Assembly: GCA_943737045.1 (NCBI GenBank)
Contig: CALSFV010000214.1
Location: 868,001 to 932,000 of the forward strand
Direction of reading: 5' to 3'
DNA: 64,000 nucleotides
Origin: Parapristionchus giblindavisi
Taxonomy: Eukaryota > Nematoda > Chromadorea > Rhabditida > Diplogasteridae
The notes beneath the pieces are model-generated. The model was given only the letters and a program-made list of their open reading frames with translations, made no database searches and was not told the origin of the DNA. Shown here piece by piece: positions 56,101 to 64,000 of the stretch (its first letter is position 1; the number at the start of each line of letters is the position of its first letter). Position numbers and translations under genes: made by a program.

Positions 56101-57307
56101 AAGAGCTACAGCGGCGTTCTTCCTGAAAACAAAATAGGAATAATAGATTGAATAGCTAGATGTTAAAGGGAGCGTAACCTCTCTCAATGGTCTCTTCATT
56201 GCGCACACTATTTCTATGTTCTCTAACAACGAGAAAGAATTGCGCGTCGAAGAGACCATTGAGAGAGATTACGCTCCCTTTAAGCAGAAATTTTGCGATT
56301 ATTCTATCAATATAGATATGATCAAGGATGATCACAATGATACTCTGGTATTTCAACACTTGAAGTGTACCTACACTTTCGATTTAAGTAGACTTGCATG
56401 TCTACTTCAAGAGAAACGCATGTCTACTCAAAGTATGACGTCACTATGCAAGTCTACTTAAAGTGAAAAAGTGATGTCACACACTTGAAATTGACTTAAA
56501 ATAAACTTCAAGTCAGTGACGTTTTTTAAGTAAAATTTAAGTTTTGAAATACCAGAGATACATGCGTGGGCCGCCATTGTAGCTGGAAAATAAAATCGGG
56601 TGGGTGGGACACAAAAATGTCATTTCTGTACGAATTTTGGCAAAATTGTTTTCATTGTTGAGTGACAAACCCGGGTGGGTTTTGCCGCTGGCGACAATGC
56701 CGCCCACGTATGATCCCAACACGGCATCTTCTCGTTTCAGAACGAACGCTTAGAACATCTCTCTAAATTGTACACTAATCTGTATCTAGATTAGGTTGAG
56801 CAACGAATGAAATATGCAACTAATACATACAATATCCGCACGATGCCAGTATCCTTTTCGGATTCACCAATTGAAGCATTAATTTCACGAGTACATTTGC
56901 ATGTTTAACTATTTTTATTTATTTATTTATTTATCGTACACCACAAGGGTGTTTCAACAAGTACAAAGTGTTCGAGTGCAAACTATTATCTATTTCTGTT
57001 ATAATACAGTACTTCTCCACTCACCTCGCTTCATCCTTCGCCGTGAGAGCTACGCCATCTTCCAGCTCAATCACCACTGAGTCCGCCTGAATCAGGCAAA
57101 TGAAATTTCAAATCCAAAATTGGCGCGAACCTGGATGGTCGGCACTTTCGCGAGCATCTTCTCCGAGCTGGCGGGCACGTACAGTAACGCTCTTCGTGGC
57201 ACATATCGAGCGGCTTCTTTGATGCCGACAAATGAGGATGAGGGACGGGACGAGTCCATCCGTAGTGGTCTAACCACCGTAGACAGTAACCACGATGGAG
57301 CCCGCAT
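50155..57307 (-). CDS. CLYBL: Citrate lyase beta-like protein (CLYBL), mitochondrial; 3' half probably decayed
   Basis: Exons (minus): 57307-57131, 57086-57025, 56122-56011, 55766-55719, 55514-55437, 55128 to ~54968, 53395-53360, 50934-50841, ~50763-50710, 50211-50155. Family landmarks run in order: a basic N-terminus (mitochondrial signal) then RRALLYVPASSEKMLAKVP; VVIELEDGVALTAKDEAR; IGVRVNSVASG; LPDAFMIPKVDSPDDL; IWIESVRALLDMP; LDGVVFGSDDYCADIG; AFQLQAIDSV; VPIVQSAFLPP; KGAFSFRGQMID; MNLLQLVE. CLYBL is a mitochondrial citramalyl-CoA lyase. The first five junctions have clean GT-AG borders and matching phases. Later, ~20 residues expected after CADIG and ~30 after AIDSVYR were not found. 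Exon 9 to the GAF exon has no AG acceptor in phase, and that exon reads ATC GAT TGA CCT, a stop where homologs have MIDxP. A hAT foldback and two Tc1 relics lie between these exons. Confidence 0.8.
50345..50462. repeat. Palindromic MITE, CTCTGGTATTTCAAAACTT ends, copy 1
   Basis: CTGGTATTCCAAAACTTAAAC with its inverse AAGTTTTGAAATACCAGAG. A longer relative is at 56330-56548. In the last CLYBL intron region. Confidence 0.65.
51220..52794. mobile_element. hAT foldback element 3 (GTAGTCCCCGC word)
   Basis: TIR TAGGGTTGC, exact 8-bp target duplication GTGGGCCG (51212-51219, 52795-52802). The hairpin in each arm is GTGCGTAGTCCCCGC..GCGGGGACTACGCAC. Scaffold shared with elements 1 and 2 (GCAGTCAACAGCAAAGTTG, TAGCTCACATCGA). 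Lies in a CLYBL intron. Confidence 0.9.
52800..53190 (+). pseudogene. Tc1/mariner transposase relic, C-terminal part
   Basis: In broken frames: AKIVNAWL, SSYSPNLNPLDHYV (the SPDLNPIE-type block before the last catalytic residue) and NSNLESLKKSLE. Stops interrupt it. It starts right at the edge of hAT element 3. Confidence 0.65.
53650..54015 (-). pseudogene. Tc1 transposase relic, N-terminal DNA-binding part
   Basis: Minus strand, several frames: QRISKFLTRYRPRN, GKPHRLA, SLHTTQRCLNDAGVHARHPV-like and PIISPKN, matching the order of the Tc1 paired-like HTH region and the start of the catalytic domain. Frameshifted and without a C-terminal half. Confidence 0.6.
54311..54719. mobile_element. Foldback MITE, GCACTCGGAAA ends, TA target
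   Basis: GCACTCGGAAA and inverse, flanked by TA (54309-54310, 54720-54721). The two ~200-bp arms share AGAGACTTGAAACTT.GTTT and GTTTCAAGTCTCTA words repeated in both orientations. Confidence 0.7.
55158..55268. repeat. M1 hairpin MITE, copy 19
   Basis: Palindrome in CLYBL intron 5; GCTCTCTTGTAGGCAAAGAAA loop. Confidence 0.7.
56163..56283. repeat. M2 hairpin MITE, copy 3 (best palindrome)
   Basis: TTAAAGGGAGCGTAACCTCTC to the inverse ending CGCTCCCTTTAA; CLYBL intron 2. Confidence 0.85.
56330..56548. repeat. Palindromic MITE, copy 2 of the CTCTGGTATTTCAA family
   Basis: ACTCTGGTATTTCAACACTT and inverse at 56525-56548. The interior consists of repeated AAGTAGACTT/AAGTCTACTT words. Confidence 0.65.
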
Positions 57308-57995
57308 TCTTAATAAATGGTGTTCAAAAGTCACGAAATGGAAAGAAAAAGGTGAGAGAATATGCAAAACGAGAGGTTTTCACGGCTTTTCTTTTCTCTC
57401 CGTGATTTAGAACAGATCATAAAGGGCCACATCAGTTGAAGTGTGAAAAGGACGACTAGACGACAGGACAAACTTTATACAAGGGAATGGGTCATGAGGA
57501 ATGACGAGTAAAGATAAGGAGGGGAGATCATTCTGACATTACCTCTCCACAACGACCGACATATATATACTGGGGTGAACCCAACTACTCACAAAAACAT
57601 TCCTTCTTAATGTTAGTTTGTTATTGTTAGCAACAAACTAACATTATCTCTGCCTTTCCATGATTTCTCTCGCTCTCTTATTATTTACCCCTTTCTCGTT
57701 CCATTCACAACATCACACTCTTCCTCTATCACTGTGCAAAATTGATGCTTTTCAATCTGACATAGATCACTTTTTAACACAGTCACAATACGTTACTGCA
57801 GTTCACTGGGTCGCAAACACGATCGATGCCGTATCCCGAATAGTGTGCGGGTTGTGTAATGAATCACCATCCAAGTAGGCATTGAACTAATGAGAGTACT
57901 CGTTTATTCGCAAAATCTGATGTATACAACAACATAACATATCAAATATAAAAAAAATAGTGAATTGGGTCTGATAATGAGCTTTAGGAGAAACT
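57308..57995. other. 5' flank of CLYBL
   Basis: No gene. A perfect short hairpin AATGTTAGTTTGTT..AACAAACTAACATT at 57607-57644 is the only structure noted. Confidence 0.45.
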
Positions 57996-58116
57996 TTAAA
58001 GGAAGCGTTACCTCTCTCAACGGTCTCTTCATTGCGCACACTATTTCTCTGTTCTCTAACAACGAGAGAGCGTAGAGCGTTGAAGAGACCGTTGACAAAG
58101 GTTTCGGTCCCTTTAA
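57996..58116. repeat. M2 hairpin MITE, copy 4
   Basis: TTAAAGGAAGCGTTACCTC to GGTCCCTTTAA. Confidence 0.8.
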
Positions 58117-58344
58117 TCATAGTGTGTGATAACAATTTACAAAATAATGGCACTAATTAAATCGATTAGCCAATTTACTCTTTCAAGTTCACAGAGAACA
58201 AAAACATAGTGTGTGATGTGAGTTAAAGTGGTCATAGACAACATCTTAATCCTCTAAAAACGGGTGGTGCAAGATTCAGAGAACGCGGTGGGCGTATATG
58301 AGCAGGCGACAGTGAATGGTCGGGGGGTTCGTTTGTGTACAGTC

Positions 58345-58660
58345 TACAGTAACCATAACTCATATGTGGGCTACAGTAACCATAACTCATATGTGGGCTA
58401 CAGTAACCATAACTCATATGTGGGCTACAGTAACCATAATTCATATGTGGGCTACAGTAACCATAACTCATATGTGGGCTACAGTAACCATAACTCATAT
58501 GTGGGCTACAGTAACCACAACTCATATGTGGGCTACAGTAACCATAACTCATATGTGGGCTACAGTAACCACAACTCATATGTGGGCTACAGTAACCATA
58601 ACGCATATGTGGGCTACAGTAACCATAACTCATATGTGGGCTACAGTAACCATAACTCGG
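58345..58660. repeat. 27-bp minisatellite, 11.7 units
   Basis: Unit CTACAGTAACCATAACTCAT+ATGTGGG repeated eleven times plus a partial unit, with only a few single-base changes. The unit length is a multiple of three and has no stop in several frames, so long artificial reading frames run on both strands (for example a 9-residue SYGYCSPHM repeat on the minus strand). Confidence 0.95.
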
Positions 58661-59164
58661 GTTGTATTCGAGTGAGTGAGTACAGGTATGAGAAGGAATG
58701 GCCGAAAAGACACGGGGATTGGGGCGAAAAGAATAGAAATTGAACAAAAGCATCCGACAAGGGTGTGTGGAAAGCGCAAACGTACAAAGCTTCGCATGCA
58801 GTAAGTGGGTCAGCATCAGGGCCATGGGTGAGAACCGTAACCGGCGAATAGCCGGGTGAGAAACGGAACAACTAGCGGGCGTTCTTGTCTGAGAATCAGG
58901 GTCGAACATCTACAGTAGCGCTGACAGTGAGTGAGTTGACTGTGTACAAATATGTATATATTGAAGATAATTGGACTGCTAGCAATTGTATAACATAGTA
59001 GGCAGTCTGATAAACGGGGGCGAAATACGCAGTAAGAGTAAACAAATTTAAAAGCTCTATCAAGTTTTAAACTCGAAAATGGGGAAAACGGGATTGAATA
59101 GAGACATTACAAAGTAAAGTATCAATCTAAATAAATCTATAAAAATGGGCGCCGCTACAGTATG
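58661..59164. other. Intergenic, nothing recognised
   Basis: No exon or repeat supported. Confidence 0.4.
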
Positions 59165-62100
59165 CTAACAATCGCGGCGGGATTCAGCGTCTATCATATA
59201 GTAGTCGCCCTCACGCTCGCGTCGTTCGTCCTCCTCGACGGCTTCACGCACATCAAAGTGTAGTATCTGCAACCAGACGATCGAAGGTATTATAGAATTA
59301 CAAAAGTTTTGCACACACCGCGCGAAATGCCGAATATAGTAAACTTCTCCACCGTTAAGAAAAACGCACTCCAAATTTTCGGAAGGTTTTTTCGAACGTT
59401 TTTTCAATGCATATAATTTTATTTTTATTGAAAGTCCTGTGAAATGACGAGGAAACGCCATAAAATTCGATAAAATAAGACAAAAAGGTAAAAAGGTATG
59501 TCGCGCGAAGAAGTGGGCGGAGTCTGAGTATTGCGCGGCAAACAGCGGAATTTGTATTGTTCGGACAGTTTTAATTCTATAATACCCTGCATCGAGGAGG
59601 ATTCCGAAATCTGCAAAGGATCAAATCAAATCAAATATTTTATTTCTGTATAAGAAAAGTATTGTACTGAGTTCTTCTTATCACGTTAAAGGGAGTCAGG
59701 AAAACTAGACTTCTCATGCCACAGTAAGAATAGTTTTAATAGAAGCTACATACGTTAAAAAATCTGTATTCCTGGTTGCGAATTTGTCATATCGACAAAG
59801 GGCATAAAATTCTCAATCAATTCATCATAAATGTCTGATATTTGTTCTCTACGGCACCCTTCAGTGGCCGTATCCATGAAAGTTGACAAACCGTTTGTCG
59901 ACAAACGTGATGTCACAAGCTTAGGCGGAGGATTTTTCTAGAAAACGCATCCGCCTAAGGATGTGACGTCACGTTTGTCAACGTTCATGGAAACCTATAC
60001 AGTAGTCACGTGTGTAGAAAGATTTGTCGAATGATTGCCCATGTACGTAGTAATATTAATGTTTTTTTTGTTTTGCTGCATGTTTAAAGATAGATGCTAC
60101 TGCCTCATCAAGTATCGACAAAGCGTTATAATACGAAGTAAATGCATCCGCTGTAACCAGAATCTCACAAGCCGTACATGGACAACCCTTCGCATGAATT
60201 TTCCGCATACGTGAGATCATACGCCAAATATTACGAGGTTAAGGCTCGGAAACATCTGAATGGCAGACTGAAAATCTTCGGGTGAACTTTGTTGCAGAAG
60301 CGAAAATCACCACATTTTTTTATAAATTCATTGTTTCGCGCATTTGATTTGCATAGAACTCTGCGGTGTCGATGTATATATGTCTTCCTAAAGAACGGAT
60401 GGATGTCAATGTTTGCAAAATATAGTTGTATTAATATTAAACATTGTTGTTTTGCCGTAAAATTGATATCTTTATTGAATATATTTGGAGAGAAACGATA
60501 TGGCATTATCGTCAAGCACTACATGGCAATACTGAAACAAGAATCTCACAGCTCTCACTACATAAGATCGATTATAAGGAAAAGCAACCCAAAACCATAA
60601 TTTCATACGTGGTTAACGCTCGGAAACATTTAAATGGCATTTATCGATTGACGAAATTAATGTTCACTCTTACAGTTACTAGATTGATGGCCAATGTGGA
60701 ATAATCAATATATATTCAAAACAAACAAGCATCTTTTTTTACAAATCCATGAGTCGCGCTTTTGATTTGCATGTAACCCCGCAGTGCCGATGTAGATCTT
60801 CCCACAGAAGGGCATATCGGATTCTTGCCCATCTATCCGAAATATAGTTGTATTAAAATTAAATATTGCTGCTTTATTGTAAATTTATATCTTTATTGAG
60901 TACATATATACGGACAGTTGAACGGTAAAAAAACTGTTATAAACTGTTATATACGGAAATATCACTGGCCTAGCAGTGATAACCCGCAGGACCTCGTGTG
61001 CCTTGAATAACGGGTTGTACCTTTTTTTTTACCTATACGGAAACGATATGGCACTATAGTCAAACGCTACATGACAATGCTGAAACAAGAATCGTACAAG
61101 GGTCCCAACATATTTGATGGAATAAGTAAATAAATAAGGGTATTTACAGTTTTCAATACACAAGATTAATCGATTCCAAGTCAAATCACGCATGCTACCC
61201 AAAACCATATTTCAAGGCCCAAATATCATCGTATAATTGATAATAAATAAATAAATATTAAAAATTTAAAGCAATAAAGAAAACTGTAAGGCCCTTGTGA
61301 GATTCTTGTTTCAGCATTGTCAAGTAGTGCTTGATGGCAGTGCCCTATCGCTTCATAATGTATTCTCCAGATATAAATTTAACAATAAAGCACTGTTTAC
61401 AGTCGCGCCGGAAAGTCAGTGCCAACTTTTTGTTTTTTGCTATATTTTTTGAACCAAGCGTGGTATGGGGTCGCTCTTATGGGAAATTTATCGAGGAATC
61501 CGGCCCTGATATTGCCGACTCATGAAAATTTCTCATTATTGCGTAATGATGACGCAATCGAAGTCCACTTTTTTTGAAAATTCATAACTCCGAGGAAAAA
61601 TTTTTTCCAGCCTACCGTTCTTCTATTAGGTTGTGCCATAAGTCTTTTTGAATTTTATAGTGCTTTGTTTGCACTTTTGTTTCTCATTTCGTTTTCAACG
61701 GAGCTCTCTGCACTGGTGCATATCACTAACTAGTGTCCCCCTCTACATAACCCATATCACGTTCGATTCAGACTTCCCTCTAAATATGAGTATGCCTCGC
61801 TCGTTTGTCCAAAATAAAAATCGAGTTCTGGGTCCAATTTGTACCCGGCTCTCTCTCACTTGAAATTTACAAAAATCAATCAACAACTAGGTTATGTGTA
61901 TCCCACATATGTGCCCTCTAACCATACGCTGGCCGATTGCTTACGTAAATTTAAAATCAGAAATTATATTATTAAATAGAGAAATGGTCACTTCGGAATT
62001 CTGAGTTCCGCAACTCGTCTTAAAGGAGAGCGAGCCATTTGATACCACCCGTTAAATATTAGCCACACTTGTATCATCCATGCCCACTATTTCGCTAGAA

Positions 62101-63931
62101 TTGAGGATTCTTGAAAAAGTCAAAAAGTTGATTATACGAAAAGTGGTCATTTGGCGGGAATTTGAGTAAAATCGCGGATATCTCTTTTATTTTTCTAAAA
62201 AGAACAAGCGCCCGAGATGACAATCTGGTCGTTTGATTGAAGAGATAGATCATTCGCAATAACAGTGCACATTATAGCCAGTGAATTTGGAAACGAGAGA
62301 AACCAGGACCAATCACTAAACCTGAAAACATCTGAAAATTTAGATACCCTAGGTTAAAAGAAGTGTGAAATTGACCAATGTATTGCATGCGTGTAGTTGA
62401 GGTCACTGATATAATCGGGGACCTCAATTGTAAATAAATACAATATTTGAAGCCATAGCTCGTATCGCCGCGTCCACAGCGCTATCAAATGTTTCTTCTT
62501 CACGGCTCCACTCGTACTTTCTAAGTAAAACACGTTATACTAAGACTGCCAAAATTTTCTACCGCATACTACCTGTGCCTCCTTACTCTCCGGACCTTAC
62601 TCTCTCTGGTCGCTACTTTAGTTAAGGCGTCCAACTTGCTTTAGTAAATGAAAAGTTTAAGAACTAAGAAGATACCCAAACGTGGGTGGCCTCCCAGTTT
62701 GCACAATAACCCTGGTCCTTCTATAAGTAGTGAGCCCATTGTGTGGCTGGAATATAGCAAAGAGTCATCGACCATAACAGCGAAGAAATTCCTCCTCAAT
62801 GTCGTTGTTGAACTGAGATAATTCAATTTGAAGTTGAACCGCCAAATTCAAAAAGACTTATGGCACAACCTAATATAAGTTTGAGATCTACGCGTCGGCT
62901 ACCCAGAAAATTTTTTTTAGGTTGCTGCGATTTTTTTTCAACCGCAGCGGCCTTGCTGCAAATTGGCGGCTGCAAACTCAGATCTCAGCTCCAAGACATG
63001 CTAGAGACTCGTTCTTGGGATCAACATGATCCTTATGATGTCCCAAATAATCCCTGATAGTTTGGTTCTGATCGGACCACAATTGCCTTCACTACACCAA
63101 AAAGTCACTTTTTCAGATGACCTCACTTTGAGGGCCTACAATTATGAGAGTGATTTTTCTAAAAATGTGGTTCTTGTGCTAAAATATGCCAAATCCATCC
63201 CAGAAGCGCGCACGCACAGTAAGTGCGTGCGGGAAAGACTGATGTGGCACCGAGGGGCTGCAAGATGGGTTCTCCCAAGCTTGCAGACGTATTTTATGAT
63301 GGTTTCGGCACATTTTAGCACAAGAACCGAAATTTTAGAAAAATCACTGCCATAATTGTAGGCCCTCAAAGTGAGGTCATCTGAAAAAGTGACTTTTTGG
63401 TGTACTGAAGGCAATTGTGGTCCGATCAGAACCAAACTATCAGGGATTATTTGGGACATCATAAGGATCATTTTGATACCAAGAACGAGTAGATCTCAAA
63501 CTTATAGAAGAACGGTAGGCTGGAAAAAATTTTTCCTCGGAGTTATGATTTTTCAAAAAAGTGGACTTCGATTGCATCATCATTACGCAATAATGAGAAA
63601 TTTTCATGAGTCGGCAATATCAGGGCCGGATTCCTCGATAAATTTCCCATAAGAACTCGCGGGAGCGGCCCCATAGCACGCTTGGTTCAACAAATATAGC
63701 AAAAACAAAAAGTTGGCACTGACTTTCCGGCGCGACTGAAATATTAATACAACTATATTTTGCATGCATTGGCAACCATTCGTTATGCTGTTCGGTAGGA
63801 AGACTTCATTTTAAAAATAAATAAAACTAATTTAAAAATAAATAAAGCGGTATCCTTACCAGCTCGGATGCAATATAATACAATTCACCGACCACCATCG
63901 TGCACTCTATGCCCTCGATCTCGGTTGGATC
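59165..63931 (-). CDS. Unrecognised gene, last two exons
   Basis: Exon 63931-63860 follows a GTGTTCAG acceptor, encodes 24 residues (EIEGIECTMVVGELYYIAS) and ends GAGCTG before GTAAGG, phase 0. The terminal exon 59266-59165 follows TTGCAG, phase 0, and encodes a highly charged tail (EAVEEDERREREGDYYMID) ending in Cys and TAG. Direct joining keeps the frame and gives a 4.6-kb intron. A possible small exon at 59610-59586 was considered, but its phase does not fit. Upstream exons lie beyond the window's right edge. The G+C of both exons is well above the surrounding DNA. Function unknown. Confidence 0.55.
59875..59990. repeat. Palindromic MITE-like hairpin
   Basis: CATGAAAGTTGACAAA, CGTTTGTC, TGATGTCAC, TTAGGCGGA and the inverses, loop at ATTTTTCTAGAAAA. 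Confidence 0.7.
60230..61330. repeat. Diverged dispersed repeat array
   Basis: Blocks such as GGTTAA.GCTCGGAAACAT, AATATAGTTGTATTAA and GAAACGATATGGCA recur at 60235/60610, 60420/60843 and 60495/61040. A SINE tail fragment (60959-61035, CACTGGCCTAGCAGTGAT..) is inserted. Confidence 0.55.
61397..63738. mobile_element. Foldback element interrupted by a mariner
   Basis: TIR CAGTCGCGCCGGAAAGTCAG at both ends. The left arm runs 61397-61625 and continues at 62874 to about 63200; the right arm is about 63300-63738. The arms match closely across the mariner junction. Small frames in the arms are copies of one another. Confidence 0.8.
61626..62873 (+). mobile_element. Dead mariner element, 1248 bp
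   Basis: TIR TTAGGTTGTGCCATAAGTC and its inverse, TA on both sides, mariner-typical length. A decayed plus-strand transposase is recognisable at about 62570 by PPYSPDLTLS (the PYSPDLAPSD block of mariner), with stops around it. The uninterrupted target is visible in the opposite arm of the host foldback (63490-63510). Confidence 0.85.
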
Positions 63932-64000
63932 CTGAACACGAATCAATCAATCAATGCACAAAGCGAACAATCGATAATTGATAATTTATACCCGACAATG

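Noticed and set aside
58232..58909. 225-aa cysteine/tyrosine repeat protein on the minus strand
   Set aside because: It exists only because the minisatellite unit is 27 bp; the opposite strand is equally open and there is no splice or start context.
59586..59610. Small middle exon of the right-edge gene
   Set aside because: It has an acceptor and donor but ends in the wrong phase for the terminal exon; skipping it gives a clean phase 0 join.
63026..63471. Two matching 109-aa frames on opposite strands
   Set aside because: They are the arms of the 61397-63738 foldback; no splice signals or start context.
1..64000. CRISPR arrays, operons or other bacterial features
   Set aside because: The sequence is plainly eukaryotic: spliced genes, TATA boxes and DNA transposons. 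The only regular array is the 27-bp minisatellite, which has no spacers.

Overview
The window is from a nematode, probably a free-living rhabditid-type worm. The sequence is AT-rich and the introns are short with GT..TTTTCAG borders. The genes include a seven-transmembrane chemoreceptor of the Str type, secreted C-type lectins and small cysteine-rich secreted peptides. The space between and inside genes is crowded with hAT-, Tc1/mariner-, Tc5- and TTAA-type elements. Species cannot be fixed from sequence alone. All gene models were built by eye from splice signals, reading phase and family motifs.

Layout. 1-10.5 kb: a 5'-truncated LINE reverse transcriptase, a nested pair of hAT-like elements, a small membrane-protein gene (minus), and a foldback that carries an acidic exon at its centre. 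11.5-19.6 kb: a 16-exon gene (plus, 523 aa) with RING1-like and IBR zinc-binding modules but no RING2. 20.3-49.2 kb: a duplicated cluster. In order it holds lectin 1 (+), Str-A (-), cysteine-rich peptide 1 (-), lectin 2 (-), Str-B (+, broken), peptide 2 (+) and Str-C (+, 5'-truncated). A young Penelope-like retroelement of the permuted kind (GIY-YIG at the N-terminus, then RT), flanked by two 697-bp pseudo-LTRs, sits in the last coding exon of Str-A and supplies its stop codon. 50.2-57.3 kb: a mitochondrial citrate-lyase-beta-like (CLYBL) gene (minus) whose 3' half is invaded by a hAT foldback and two Tc1 relics and looks decayed. 58.3 kb: a 27-bp minisatellite. 59.2-63.9 kb: the last two exons of an unrecognised minus-strand gene, separated by a 4.6-kb intron made largely of a foldback with a dead mariner inside it.

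Mobile DNA. Three hAT foldbacks (TIR TAGGGTTGC, exact 8-bp target duplications) share the same scaffold, but each carries its own internal hairpin word. About twenty copies of a ~110-bp hairpin repeat and four of a second hairpin family have TTAA-like ends and lie mostly in introns. A third TTAA family and the Tc5-like foldbacks carry tRNA-like Pol III boxes.

How the genes may relate: lectins and cysteine-rich peptides are typical secreted nematode effectors or defence products, and Str receptors are chemosensory. Their repeated co-occurrence here reflects shared segmental duplication. No functional linkage is shown by the sequence.
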